64,000 bases of DNA from Acanthaster planci (GCF_001949145.1 NW_019091435.1:473167-537166); one strand, 5' to 3'; shown: positions 26,194 through 38,876, counted from the stretch's first letter. Notes: generated from the letters alone by a model not told the origin. Translations and numbers: made by a program.

Positions 26194-26299
26194 AGGATGT
26201 TCTTCTGCCTAGGCACTGTGTAAAGACAGAACTTTTAGACAACAAATAAAGAGGCTGAGAACACTGTCTTTACACAGTGCCTAGGCAGAAGAACATCCT
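26194..26299. repeat. Perfect 36-bp inverted repeat (hairpin) with 34-base loop
   Basis: The arm at 26194-26229 (AGGATGTTCTTCTGCCTAGG, then CACTGTGTAAAGACAG) is perfectly reverse-complementary to 26264-26299. Weaker pairing continues outward for about 14 bases (GACAGTTCC versus AGTACTATCTTT). The perfect arms suggest a recent foldback or MITE insertion. A transcript in either orientation would form a long stem. Confidence 0.9.
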
Positions 26300-27018
26300 A
26301 GTACTATCTTTACACAGTTGAGGTTGGAGTGTCAATATTATGAAAGTGCGCGGGGGAGGCATTTGTTTACGGATATCTGACCTGGTCATAGCTGGCATAT
26401 CATGTCAACAGTTGGCTTCATCATGTCCAAGATTTTATCACTTTGGGACTGTCAGACTTATTTGTTGTCAGGTCTCTGGTCTTAGCATCACAGTCCATGA
26501 TTTGGGGATGATTATTTTATGATTGCTGTTTCCATAAGGAGCAGATTTTTCCATTTAGTTGCTGGCTTTGTCATTGCCTTAAACTGAAACGCATGTTTTA
26601 TGGTACAATACATGTACATTTTTTGTTGAACGCATCACAACATTTCATCTTGACAGTCCTTTTAAATTTGGTTAGATTCAATGCAACAGCTACAACATTA
26701 AATTACTCCAGGGCTCTTGGCCCAGAGACATGTTTTCACTGCACATATAGACCGATGTGTATTTGCCACAATTCTAATTTCACATGTACTGTGAGTAATG
26801 AAATGAAATTCATTGTAAAAGGGGTATGCAAATTAACATCAGAAATGGATATATGCAAAAACTACAATGAAGGCAGGGGAACCTGAGCTATTTAGCATCA
26901 AACATCAAACACTTTTAGCTACATCTCAAAGCATTCTTTTTCTCACTAGCTTTTTTATTGTGAACACAAAAATTGAGTTTTCTTTTCCAACTTGGACAGA
27001 TGCCTTTGAATGTTTTAC

Positions 27019-27068
27019 AGATTAAGTGCACCTTATAAGTGCTTTATTTTTATTATTAAATATTATTA
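27019..27068 (+). mobile_element. LINE/SINE 3' tail fragment with (ATT)n
   Basis: TTAAGTGCACCTTATAAGTG followed by CTTTATTTTTATTATTAAAT and ATTATTAC resembles the 3' end of the same class of non-LTR elements as the tail at about 22150-22217. No coding part is attached immediately upstream. Confidence 0.45.
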
Positions 27069-27150
27069 CCACTATACAGTCCATGTCCTGTGAGATTATC
27101 CGAGTGCTGTGTGCATTTGTTTCTGAGGAAACTGGCACCAGTACTTATAC

Positions 27151-27330
27151 AGGCTTTGGAATAACTTACTATTTCACATAAGAAATGCAACATCTGTTGA
27201 TGAATTTAAAACTTCATTAAAACTTATCTTTTTATGGAAGCTTTTCCTAACACTCTACACTGAGTCTCAGCAAGTAATGGGTTTGTGATGTGCAGTTGTG
27301 TATAGTAACTGTGCAATATAAATATATTAC
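27151..27330 (+). pseudogene. LINE reverse-transcriptase C-terminal fragment with 3' tail
   Basis: From 27151 the plus strand reads RLWNNLLFHIRNATSVDEFK, then TSLKLIFLWKLFLTLYTESQ, then QVMGL and a TGA at 27286-27288. This is the standard end of many non-LTR polyproteins (LWN-LP--IR-A-S---FK--LK--LF---F). It is followed by a short 3' end with GTGCAATATAAATATATTAC, close to the usual GCGCTATATAAAT tail. The fragment is 45 codons plus tail, a 5'-truncated insertion as is usual for LINEs. Confidence 0.8.
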
Positions 27331-27333
27331 AAA

Positions 27334-27584
27334 TAGGTCATTTGGGAGACATTTTGTGGTAAATTTTTCAGCATTAGGGAGATATTGACTTTCAGGGAGA
27401 CATTTCAGTGTCTCCCTATTTTCAAAGGAGGGCGAATTTTACCATCCATATTTTGAGAGATGGGCCTAAAATGAAAACATACAAAGTTTGGTTCAGATCA
27501 GATTAGGGAATACTGAATTATGGGACAGTAAAGTAGGAAACATTTTGTGCACATTCTCATGGGAATGTCTCCCTAATGACCCAT
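27334..27584. mobile_element. MITE with GGTCATTTGGGAGACATT ends (about 250 bp)
   Basis: The left end TAGGTCATTTGGGAGACATT is matched by the reversed right end TGGGTCATTAGGGAGACATT. A second inner palindrome sits at 27395-27420 (AGGGAGACATTTCAGTGTCTCCCT). The element directly abuts the LINE tail at 27330. No coding capacity. Exact ends and target duplication are uncertain by a few bases. Confidence 0.6.
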
Positions 27585-28938
27585 TAGCGGTAAACATTAT
27601 TGTTATTATTATTGTTATTATCATCATGTACCGGTACATCTGCCTCTGTGATTAACTACCGGTATACATGTACATTATTCCAAGTTGACAAATACAGTTT
27701 ACTCTGTATCACCGAGTAGAGATGAGTACCCAATGCATTTATATAATGTATACATGTACCTCTTTCTCAAAATCAACCCCCCAAAAATTCTGGATTAGCA
27801 AGTTGAACATGAAAATTTCCAAAGAATACAGATATTCTTTGTGGCTCCTTTAGATTCAGCACTGGAACTAATTTGCTCACTGAACACAATGCTTGGGCAA
27901 TGTACCATGCTGATACAGCCACAAAGTAGTGACAGGAGAATAAGGGACTAACTCTACCAATACTATTGTCAAACCCATAAACTCATTATGATGATGAGGG
28001 CTATTTCCCTGCAAGCATTCAACCAGCATTGACTGAACTCAATCAGTGAACTTACGTGCAGGTCAAGCAGGGATAAATGGATTAAGATTTTAAGTACACT
28101 GTACAGCCAGTATGCAGGAACCACAGATGGTGAGGTGTGGGTATGCAGTTTAGAATTGTAAAGGCACAAGAGCTCAGGAGGGACAAGCTGAGTATTGTAC
28201 ATGTACATGTGAAACTGCGATTGGTAACGTACATGTATACACAATATTCAAACAAATTTTCAACTGAATGTACACAAGTTCACAAGGCTATGTGAGAGAG
28301 AATCACGTGGAAGTGGCATTGACTCATGTTCTCCCCACTAAGGATGTACATGTACTACAAGTACCAGCACACTACAATTAGCTTCTTTCAAATTAAGCAA
28401 ACCATACAATACATCTATTTTAATTTTTGGGAGGGAGGCATATCTCAATGTACCATATTATAAAGACCCAAGTGGGACAAACATTTCAAAAATAAATACT
28501 TGTCAAAACACGATGAGTTTAAGAATTTAGCACAGACATTTAAGCAGAAAATATTGGCACATGTGCCAGTTCATGCACAGAACAGGAACAATGAAACAAC
28601 AGAAATGGTAGTTTAGAAGAAACTTCTGGAACAACTACCATTACTTTTAAAACCAAGGAAAAAATGCAACAATCACAGTGGTCATGCTGGACTTTAGGTT
28701 TAACCCTATCCCCCCTCAGCATATCACCTGGGGTACAGAAAACAGGGCTCAGTGGTAAAACATCCTACATAGCAATATGAGGCAGAAAACCCTGTGCTAT
28801 AAAATACTACTTCCGATCTGAGGCACTTCCATTAATAATTGTAGCGAATAAGGGAATGTATTCATGCTACCATTGCACTATATTAATAATTGTATTTTTA
28901 TAGCTTCTGAGAAGAATCACGTCATGTACTCAACTACT

Positions 28939-29598
28939 CATGGTAGGTTCCTCAAAAGATGGACCATTAAATAATGTTCAACTTTAAGGGGTTCATTTTT
29001 CCTGAAGTGAACAGCTGTGAATTAATTGCCAATGAAATGAGTGAAGTCATGGCTGATATCTGGAACACTGTTGACCATGCCCATTTTTCAACTAATCGGT
29101 GTTGATTAATTGAAGTATCGAATGTCAGCATTTTTGAGGGATGTGAAAAACTTGTTGAAATTCTAGCCAATAAAAGTTACCGGGGAGTGATAATCCCTGC
29201 GGTTATTTAACACCGGTTTACATGTATATGAGGTGAGAGGTGATAATACTTACAAATATTAAAACCGTAATCACAGAAATAAAAAATACCTCTCACAACT
29301 AATTGGGTTCCAAAGTCGACAGTCACAAACGTCATTCGATTCTGTCAAAAAATCAACTACAAAATAAATTAAAATAGCAAGTAAAATCAAAATCGATGTA
29401 CAACACAAGCTTTAAAAAAAATTCATCCTTTTACGACCACCAAATGTACACAGTATGCCTAATTATCCCAAAATAATCATTTTTATAAATCTGAGAGAGC
29501 TAATTTGTATTTTACATGATCAAAGTCGCTCTTTTAGAAGTTTTGAAAAATGACATGCAGAGTTGCATTTTGGTCCATTTTATGAAGAATATGCCTCA
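28939..29598 (+). mobile_element. TIR element family A, short copy (internally deleted)
   Basis: This copy is homologous in inverted orientation to 52672-54072. Both have ends around GGTTCTTCA-A-ATGGACC; here CATGGTAGGTTCCTCAAAAG ATGGACC on the left and, reversed on the right, ATTCTTCATAAAATGGACC. Shared inner blocks include GGGAGTGATAATCCCTG, CAGTC-CAAACGTCATT-GATTCTGT, GTACAACACAAGCTTTAAAA and CATGATCAAAGTC-CTCTTTTAGAA. It lacks about 730 bases present in the other copy, with the junction near 29431. No coding sequence was recognised; the transposon superfamily is unknown. Confidence 0.75.
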
Positions 29599-32532
29599 TA
29601 CAAGCCACAGCACCATATATACAGTTTACTATTAAGTGCATGTAGTATTTTTGTAGCTTGAAGTATGTCAATGTATCGTAGTGAAATGGCAAAGACCACT
29701 GAAATTGCATTTTCTGTAAAATCTGCATTCAGCAGGGTTTCAGTTCAGCTGAGTTGAATTTTCTTGCAACTGTTCCTAAGAGAAAACCTGACTAGCATCA
29801 GTAAAACAAAAGCCCGTCTGTATACGATACTTGTACAAACCTTGCTTCTCATAAATCTTTGACAGGAATCTCTCATTCATTAAGAAAGACAATTAAGATT
29901 TATTGCATATTAAATTGTTGAAAGTTGAAGAACTGGTCAGTAAATTATCAAGAAAGCCTCAGGAACTAGCTGAGTTTCTATGTCATGGAAGTGTAAAATG
30001 TAGATCTGTCTGGTGGATATTTAGCTTGCCCAAGGGTAGCACAGTGCATTTTTCAGACTGAGAAGCAAGCCTCTGTTTGCGCTGTTTTTCTAACCTCTAC
30101 AGAGGCTAGATCTGGCAGAAAACCTGCCAACTGTGGCTGAAAATCACTCATCAAAAAAGCATTAGGTTCCAAGCGGATTATAACCAATCAATAGAAATAC
30201 TGGGAACTTGAACCAGAGGGGATTTAGCATCACTGGGACTAAATGTCATTGCACTGACTCACTAGAGAAGTCTTTTATGGCATTCCTATTGAGGCTCCAA
30301 CCACCTTGAGCAATATGAAGAATTGTGGTTAACAAATACCATAATCAGGGCAAGTTAACCGGCCTTCATTAACCCTTGGTACCAAAAACATACATGTACA
30401 TCGTGCATGTACATTACATGCATAACTATCACCTACAATGTGTATATGACATACATGTACACATCATAGCCAGCAGCCTTGATGAATGATCTTAAAATGT
30501 GAAGCATAATGTATTCATGTATGTATCTGACAAAATCTGATCTTGAAAAGGTACACTTTAACAGGGTTCCAGCCCTTAAATTACAGCAGAAAACGAAGTG
30601 TACATGTACAGTAAATACACATTCCTGCAGCCACTTCCTTCGAAAATGCACAGCCAAATACAGGGTTTCTCAAAAGCTTTTTCTAGGCCAACGTTTTAAA
30701 TAATCACCATTCGGTAACAATGGGAACTGACAGCTTGAATCCTGTACAGGTCCAAATGCATTATCAAATTGGTATATGAGACATTGCATGTCTATCGCAC
30801 TGAAAATTTATCAGATACATACCGGTTCTACCGGTACTTGTTTTGTTTTCATTATTTTTCTTCTATAACTACATGAACATGTAGAAAAAAGGTAGCGGTA
30901 CATATACCGTGGTATGAAGACTGTGAATCTCAATTTATTAAACTTATAATACAGAAGAAATGTACCACACTGTAGACAGCATGAAAAAATGTTATGGCAT
31001 TAATATTTTCATGTACATGAGAGCCAATAGCTCACCAATGCGTACATGTATGTCTGTAATTATGTAAAGCAATTGCACCATGGCTCTTTTCTTTGAGTCC
31101 ATGTTTCCTTGAAACAGGCAATTACCTTTTTTTATGACTTTGCCCTTTTACAGCTTACTACTGTAGTAAGCTGAGGATCAAGGGTTTAAGTCCCACCTGA
31201 GAACACTGCTGGAGTTTCTGCTGGAGATTATCCATTCATTATGTGCACACAGACCAGTACTTGCATGCATGCATGGTGGGCACCGATTGGCTTGGTTTCT
31301 CTTTGTCATCTAGATACATTACCAGGTCAATACATACATGTTTGTAGTACACAATCGACAGGTCTACATCAGTAAAACTGGCAAAAGCATGGATTCTTGT
31401 CAAATGAACTTCATGTGTATGTACCAAACATGTTTATGAATCAATGACTAAAGTACTGTATGTTGCTCTATCTACATGTACATATGTAGGGTATGTTTGT
31501 GTACAGTATATATTTATATTTATTTTACTATCGGGAGTAATGGTGCTTCCTTTACTCTATCAGTATACAATGTACCTTGGCTCTTGAGGGTACTCTTCAG
31601 CATACACCCTTGCCTAACATTAACAACAGGAGAAAACAAACACTCTAAGAACATCAATGCAAACAGCATGTACAGGTATGTTCAACATGGTGATGTGTCA
31701 TACTTAACCATCAAATGTTCATATCAAACAAATCAAAACACTGTGAGTGAACTGAGCATGCACTAAAGAATTCAGCAAAATACAGAGTACTCCCCACATC
31801 AAAGAAGAGAATGACCACTGCAAGCAGTTATTAAAGCCACTGCAAGTGGATCAATGTGGCCTTTGACGGTTTGATTGGCCCCTGGGGTTAGATTCCAATG
31901 CAGCCCTGCCACACCGCATAAATCCAGCAATGCAAGCTTAACCAAAACTGAGCCTGCCCCAGGCCAAACAATCAGCCTTATTTTTGGTTATTAGAGACTG
32001 ACCAATCACTGAGGAGCTGAGTCAGGGTTCGGCTCGATGGAATGTTTGAGGTCACCTACCTTCAAGCTCCAAATTCAGAATCATGAAATCATAATCGATG
32101 CAGGAAACTATCAACTATGGTAGACAGTTAAAGTGACTCATCCTAACCAGCAAAGTGGTCAGTGTACAACATGTATGTGATGCTGACCAATTTCAATTAA
32201 TAACAAAGATTCCTATTTGTGCAAACTGTACAGTAGTCAATTACAGTAACCACTTCCCTTTTCCACTTCCTGAACTAAATGTACATGTACAATAGATATG
32301 GGCATGTACATGTAAATGTACAACATGTAACCCAAAATAACACTTGTACAGTACCTCTACATTTTCAATTCAAACTGCTGCCAAGCAACTAGTGCAGAAT
32401 TTGGCATTAAGTGAATGTTACAGAGAAAAATGTGAAGCCCATCTTGTCTTTACATGTATGTAATATCAGTACAACCCTTTGTTAATCATGCATAGCCTTG
32501 AGGATTTTTTGCTAATGTCTGGCGGAAATGTC
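29599..32532. other. Intronic stretch without recognised gene
   Basis: No exon was seen. A perfect 23-bp palindrome (CAGCTTACTAC, T, GTAGTAAGCTG) lies at 31151-31173. A tRNA B-box-like word (GGTTCAAGTTCCC on the minus strand near 30205) could be a decayed SINE but has no convincing A box. Confidence 0.4.
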
Positions 32533-33299
32533 CAAGGGGATGGGCCATGTAGGCTTAAATTGACGTTATATGATAGTTTTCAACTGTTTAAGAAAAAATA
32601 AGTTGGATTAACCCCTCTTTTATGTCATTAAATCAGCAAAACTTGGCAATTTCCGTGTGCTTTTTTCAGTCTCCCGACCTGGGCTCTTTGCAAAAAAATT
32701 ATTGAAATCAGTCAATGAGGGCAGCAGACAACTCTTGGCAAAAATGTGACATCATAGGACGGACTCGACCTTCCAGGCCAGAATGCATAGTTCCGGCAAG
32801 AAAGTTGATCGGTCCAAGCAAGCGACTCGCAGTAAACGGTGAAAAAAATTGTCGGAATGGAACACCAACTTTGACGAAGTAGGGTAGCCTATAACCATGG
32901 ACAAAAAAATAACCCCCCCCCCCAAATCACTGAAACACACAACAAAACAACCAAACTGGCAAAACAGATAAAAGACAAGGAAGGCAATCTAGCTTTCCCA
33001 GTAGGCAGTAGGCCCTAAAGACAAATCCCAACCCAACATCAACCCGTTTGGCGTCACCTGCTTTTGCCGGTTGTTGACGATAATACGTGCATGTTTCACT
33101 TTAAAACAGGATTTATCAAACAAACATCAGCGAATACAACTATCGGATGTAATGATGCAGGAAAAAGTCATTACCAGTCACTGTTTTTCCAAGGATGGAT
33201 TTGTACCGGGGACCACCAAGCTTGCCATCCTTCCATCCTTGGAAACAGTTGTTCGCAGTACCCACTGCTACATATGACTCAAACCAGCCAGCCGACACC

Positions 33300-33382
33300 G
33301 GCAAGCACGGTGGTTGAGTGGTTAAGCCGTCTTCACTAGAAGCAGGAGGTCGTGGGTTCAAGTCTCACCCGAGTACGCTTGT
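33300..33382 (+). mobile_element. tRNA-derived (Leu-like) SINE-type sequence inside element B copy 1
   Basis: An A box TGGTTGAGTGG lies at 33311-33321 and a B box GGTTCAAGTCT at 33355-33365. A T-arm folds as GTGGG-TTCAAGT-CTCAC and a D-arm as GGTT...AAGCC, with a partial acceptor pairing CAAGC/GCTTG. The spacing between boxes fits a type II (Leu/Ser) tRNA. It is followed by a non-tRNA body (TTGTGGGTTTTCTCACAAGC and onward). The degenerate arms make it a tRNA-derived repeat, not a functional tRNA gene. Confidence 0.65.
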
Positions 33383-33405
33383 GGGTTTTCTCACAAGCCC
33401 TTGGG

Positions 33406-33618
33406 TCAAACTCTAAGTATACAGAGTTGTAAATTAGTCAGTGTTTTGTTGTCAATCCTCTGGGTCACCACCATGCCTGTGGCTAACAGCCTTGAGTTGC
33501 AAAATCTCTTCCTGAGTGTATTCTGGTTCGAAATAGTATAAATGCTGGAATTATCGTCGCTTGAGTCTGACATGATTGCACATGTTAACACTACTGCATT
33601 ACTTACATGTCGACGCAT
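33406..33618 (-). pseudogene. Broken copy of the element B short ORF
   Basis: On the minus strand the frame reads MSDSSDDNSSIYTISNQNTL, matching MLDSSNDNSSIDAF of copy 2 (50740) until a deletion removes the middle. In the shifted frame the sequence reads YFEPEYTQEEILQLKA. The copy-2 counterpart is GPEYTQEEILQLKA in its main frame. An acidic Ser-rich start followed by a YxFEPEYT-EE motif recalls transposon-borne proteins related to the C-terminal cytoplasmic domain of P2X7. That link is from memory of the motif only. Confidence 0.4.
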
Positions 33619-33665
33619 CGTTGCAAAACAGTTAACAGTCCCCAGATAAAGGATTCACGACATTG

Positions 33666-36600
33666 TTCACATGTACCATACATACCGGTACATTGTCTGC
33701 TGTTGGCTGGAACACCATGGGCATAACCGGCATTACCCTGATTTCCAATTAAGCCTGTATGCTTTCGTACTGTGAGTTGGTAGTAAACTGGTACTTGCCC
33801 ATTCCTCTCCTCTTTCTGCGTCCCCTTTCTGACTTTTGTTTTCTGCTTCCTATCACTCTTTCAAACCTTCCATTTCCCCAAAAGCACAATTACCATAACA
33901 TGAAATTACCTTAGTATTTTCCATGATTCTCTTAAAATGCAGTGTGTTTTTTATTTCACTACAAATTTGTGTACACTCCATATAACAGGCACACAAACAG
34001 TACATGTAGGTATCCACCGAGTCCACCATCCTCAACTACATCTGTCACTAGAGGGCAGTATTTATTATAAGCCATTGGCCATCAGTGAAATTCCTTGGGG
34101 AAAACAGAACTTTTGTTTATTTTGATTAGGGTGAATTGAACACATTAGTCACTGCACATTTCCTTTTTCTGACATTCAAATCAAAACAGCCATAAGCCCA
34201 TGAAGCCTTAAAATCACTACATGTTTACACGTTAATCATTTTTGTAACATTTCTACATTTTCTTTGGCACTTCAACAAAGTACATGTACGAGTACAACAT
34301 GGACTACATACCGGTACATATACCTGTCCATGTGTGTAGTACATACATGTATGCATAACAAGAAACAGACGTGACATTACAACATTACATAGTTTTAAAC
34401 CCAAATGGCTATTGTACCGATATGGCAGCTGCCTCAGGCACACCCTTGGATGCCTTCAACTCATGGTGTAAATCTGAGGGCCTCTACATGTATGTTGTGC
34501 ACTGATGAGAGTTTACCTTCATTAAAAGATGACATTACAGAGATTTGAGTTTTGTAAAGGAAAGTATTAGCACAAAGAAAAACCCAGAAAATTGCATGTG
34601 TGTGTGCAAATAAGGTGATTCCGAATTCCACACTGCCACAGGCAGATGTACATGTACTGTAATTACCTGCCAGAGAATTAGAAAGCTTCCTGGAAAAATT
34701 GACAAAATATGGTACCGGTACTGTCTATCATTTATATCACTTAGTTGAATTTGTTCCACTTTGTTGGTGAAGACAATTTCAGTGAGTTGACTCGGGAACC
34801 ATTGGTCCCCTCAAGTGTACAAAACACATGGACCTTAACAAAGAAAGCAAGAATTGTATCATTTACTGGTATGTGCTTGCCATTTCTGTACATTGTCCAT
34901 GTGAGGCAACCCTTAACCAGTACATGCACATGTATGTATGCATGTGCAACAACTACAAAAATGTATTTTGTTCGTGTTCAATGTCATTGGGTCTCACAAC
35001 CCTATAATTGACCACATGTAACCACATGAGGGCGCCATACAACAAGCATGGATAGACTTCACACTGACATCACTGCAGTGTATGGTATAGCATATGGATT
35101 AACACAATACCATGCACACTATACAGTCCACTAATTCAAGCCCCATTGCAAACAGTGTAAAATCAGCACCGTTCAGGGCCCAATAGCATGCACACCAACG
35201 TCCCTGAGATTTCTGAAACACAAATGAAATTCTTGTCTGGTCACTAATCTTTCAATTTCTTTTCAATTTTGTGTGGGTTAACCAATTACATTTTTAATTA
35301 TTCCCACAAAACAAAATCAACCCCCAAAAAGTGATTTTTCCGAAGTCTGATTGTAGCCATTTTTGAAGTGGCAACCCTCAACTTTCTCAGGCAATCAGGA
35401 CCATTTTTCAACAGTAGGTTTTAGCCATTCTGCTCTCATATGAAAGCTCAAATACCCAGGGAGTTGATCCAGGCAAGGATTTACACAATCTCACCATCTT
35501 GGGCCAAACAATCTCCTTTTTCAAAAGATACTGTGGAGCCACTTTTAATGCTAACGAACTGGCCAGAAACTCTCACTTGAATAAGCGGTCAGCACCCACA
35601 AGTACCTGTTTATCATTATGCAAACACCAACATCAGTCGGCCCATTGCCAATTGCCTCAAATAAAAAATGAAATTTACAATTATCTCCTGACAAGGTGAT
35701 GACAAAGAGATGACTTGTAGCATCTCTGTCTTCAATTTGTCATTCACCTACATGTACATGTAATGTTCATTTAACTACCTACATGTGGGGTGTATGTACC
35801 TACTGTACCATACACATCTACTAAAACATTCACGATATTCTCTTTAGAACAGTCTTCTCCAGAACAGACTTTTGAATGGTCGTTTGCACAGGGTCAATCC
35901 ACCTCAAACAGCCCCTCCACAAACCTGAGGCTGTTTATATTTATGGAACTCATTCAAATGAAGGACCTTAATCCCAGATGACACTTGCCCTTAGTCTGAC
36001 AACTAGAACTAGTCACATTCATACATGTACATGTATATACTGCACATGTACAGTACCAACAGTATCTGTGCAAATAGACAATTTATGCCATGCATTCAGT
36101 TCCATTAAGGGCTATTCTTCCGTATTAGAAGCCAGTGCCAGCAAAACATTTAAGCAAGGACATGTTTTATGCATACATAACACTGAGGGATACCGTGCAC
36201 GATATGGGGCCGATGGATACCCTCCCACATGTCCAATCCCTATACAGACTCTAGACTAGTTACCTAACACATCCCCCTAGAAGTCAATCAAGAATTCCTG
36301 AGATTTTGATCAACCAATGACCAACACAAAGGCGGGAGGTTTCTCTCCGCCCCATATCTTGCATCATATGGACTGAGGTGTCCATGTGTACTTTCACATA
36401 CCAGTGCTTTACCTTTGTTAAAATAAAATCTACATGTAATTCATTTTTTCCAAATCATTCACTTTGTAGAGGCACACGTACCAGCATACAATTGTTGCCA
36501 GTTTGGACCACAGGGGTCCAACCAACTGAATAATTGTTTGGGAGTACCATCGTTTGTCTTGACATTTTTTAGGAAATTTTTCAGAAAACCATCTAATTCT

Positions 36601-37183
36601 ATCGTAAGTAACATCTAAAAAAGCTCGGTCTTCCTTAATAGGATTTTCTAAAGAAATAAATAAACGAAGTAAGAAAAACTCAGAGAAATATGATCAAAAT
36701 CACACCCTGTACATTTTCAATGGCCTTTGCCACCAAGGCCATTTATGCATGTGTGCATAATTATGAATTTATTAGTGGAGAGGTCTACTGATATACATGT
36801 ACAGTGTACATAAACAGCATAATCCTTCAACAGCAGCCAGTCCTCACTCTACCAGTATGTTGCTTATTGTTCAAACCATCCTCCATGGGGGTGTCATGCT
36901 TCAGTGACCAGGCCCAATCTAGATTCATACTGACTGGGATGGAAGGGATAAGCATACCACCCCCCACCGTCTGTAATTTGATGGACACCCAAACCAACAT
37001 GTTGACTTATTCTACAAATGGACCCCCTTTCAAAAGCACAAACATCTTAAAATAGATCATGACTTCTTGGACTAATGTACAATAAATTGTAAAATTTCCA
37101 GTCTTACATGTAAGTTTGCACATACAACGTTATAATACGTGTGAAAAAGTAACTTTGAAATTGAGAAGTAAAGCAGCAATTAA
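33666..37183. other. Intronic stretch without recognised gene
   Basis: No exon, RNA gene or clear transposon end was found. TACATGTA words are frequent around 34280-34360 and 36020-36055. Confidence 0.4.
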
Positions 37184-37234
37184 CCCTTACACTCCTCAGT
37201 CCTCTAACAAGTGAAGGATTGAGGAGTGTTAGGG
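37184..37234 (-). mobile_element. 51-bp TTAA-flanked hairpin mini-MITE, copy B
   Basis: Exactly 51 bases lie between TTAA (37180-37183) and TTAA (37235-37238). The ends are CCCTTAC and GTTAGGG, and the central loop is AACAAGTG. In reverse complement it aligns end to end with copy A (CACTCCTCAATCCTTCA, then AGAGGACTGAGGAGTG). Confidence 0.7.
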
Positions 37235-38216
37235 TTAATTTACATGGACTTCAATCATACCGGTAGATGTACATGAATAAAACTTTATTTCGACTTTAAG
37301 AGTTTTGCAAAATCTATATTTTCATAAATGTGTAACCATGTACATGTATACTGACACAGCATACAGTACTTTAGAAATAATTAATGATCCAAATACCGCA
37401 CGTACAGTAAACTGGTACCGTAGATGTACATGTACACTACCAGTAAATTATATGTACATGTATTTGCTTGGTTCCCTGACATGGCTGGTTTCAACTTCAA
37501 GACATGCCATTCCATCTCAATATTTTCCTTATCTTTGAAACAATAGCCTCTGTTCTCCATATTTACAACACCCAAAATGGAACTGTTTTCACAAGATGGA
37601 ATAATACGTAAGATGCACAGATATAGTCGTAATATTTTTATCATGGCATCACCTCACATATTTCCACCTAGAGGCCTGAACACAACATTAGATATCTGAA
37701 TTCCAAACTCCTGAAGTAACTTTAGTGAATGTTTAACAAACACCAGTAGTTTCAAGTCTAATGGCAACTTCATGTACCGGTACAGGTGTTGCAATGCATT
37801 CTGTTCAGTTTTACCACTTTCTGAAACATGAATATTTGTTCGGCCAATCTACATGATTGCCATATCACTGTGCGTGATTGGTCGATCCTGTAAGAAATCT
37901 TCAACTTCACTTCCCTTTTTTACAACAATTTTTCACAAGAATCACAACCATGAATTAGAAAGAAAAGTTGATTGGCTTATGAATGCATTATTAACAAATC
38001 AACTGATCCTGCAAAGAGGTAGCATTCACACATGGGTCTGTCTACACTAATAGATACATCTGGGTGACACTCAATACACCACATTTCCAAAGTTTCTGTA
38101 AACTTTTGCTATTTTTTTTTTGCTTATATGTCTTCACTGTTTCTGATTATTACCACAGAAAGGTAATGATACATGTAAATAGAGCAGTATTTAAGATGTT
38201 ACAGAAGCTGAAGATA

Positions 38217-38690
38217 TAGCATTTGTCTTGAGGATATAACATTTGTCACACGGAGAGACACAATGTTTCTATGAAAAACATGAAAATTTAATTCAAAATA
38301 TGATTGACAATCACCTGCAATGTATTACGTACTCCTTTTAGTTTACTTTTAGAAACTGATAATCTCAGAAAAACAATTCCAGTGACATAACACTGACATT
38401 TATTTCATAAATACAAGGTAACATTTGTCACTGGACAGACATCACCTTTGTCAAATGGACAATATAACGTATGCCACGTGGACAGACATATTTTTGGTGT
38501 TTGAAGTAGAGAACGAAAACAGAATTGGTCACAAGCTATACTTGTTTGTTTTCAGTTTGAAATCCTTTTTTGTTAAAAAGATTAACCTTCAGCTTAAATG
38601 AACACAATGTAAGTTTTTCTCAATGAGTAACGTTTGTTACATGGACAGACAAGACATTTGTCACATATCATAACCTGGGGACAGACAGTG
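38217..38690. repeat. Degenerate 23-24-bp motif in small clusters
   Basis: The motif TAACATTTGTCACATGGACA plus GACA recurs with substitutions. Occurrences are at 38217 (partial) and 38236; three head-to-tail at 38418-38489 (TAACATTTGTCACTGGACAG, TCACCTTTGTCAAATGGACA, TAACGTATGCCACGTGGACA); and about two to three at 38626-38690 (TAACGTTTGTTACATGGACA, ACATTTGTCACAT, GGGGACAGACAG). A possible further trace is at 38860-38876. The clusters are separated by 130-180 bases of unrelated AT-rich sequence. Origin unknown. Confidence 0.6.
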
Positions 38691-38876
38691 TTCCCACTTT
38701 CTTTTCAACTTAACGAACCGACTTTTTCTGATGGACTGTTCATTATTTTATTTAATTTGATTTGTATTTGTAATAAATGTATATGTACTCATAAAACAGG
38801 TCTTTTAAGAATTTAACATTTAGCAGGAAAATACTAATGACAAACATTACAAAACAGCAGACAGACATTTGCCATT

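Larger units (their letters stand above)
32533..33665 (-). mobile_element. TA-flanked TIR element family B, copy 1 (one end missing)
   Basis: This is the inverted counterpart of 50399-51944. The 3' terminus here is CAAGGGGATGGGCCATGTAG (32533), one base different from the CAGGGGATGGGCCATG terminus of the other copy. Homology runs through TTATATGATAGTTTTCAACTG, GTGACATCATAGGACGGACTC (about 32745), the GATAAATCCTGTTTTAAAGTG block and the tRNA-like segment, up to about 33665. There it ends without the outer left TIR. The region homologous to the short ORF of copy 2 is frameshifted by a deletion. Confidence 0.8.

Noticed and set aside
30170-30300. Second tRNA-derived SINE on the minus strand (GGTTCAAGTTCCC)
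   Set aside because: Only a B-box-like word is convincing; no A box at the proper distance.
31151-31173. 23-bp palindrome CAGCTTACTAC-T-GTAGTAAGCTG as a regulatory site
   Set aside because: It is real as a palindrome but has no known site content or context; noted only in the stretch description.
33300-33382. Functional tRNA-Leu gene
   Set aside because: The boxes are good but the acceptor and anticodon arms are degenerate and the sequence is embedded in a transposon with a second copy.
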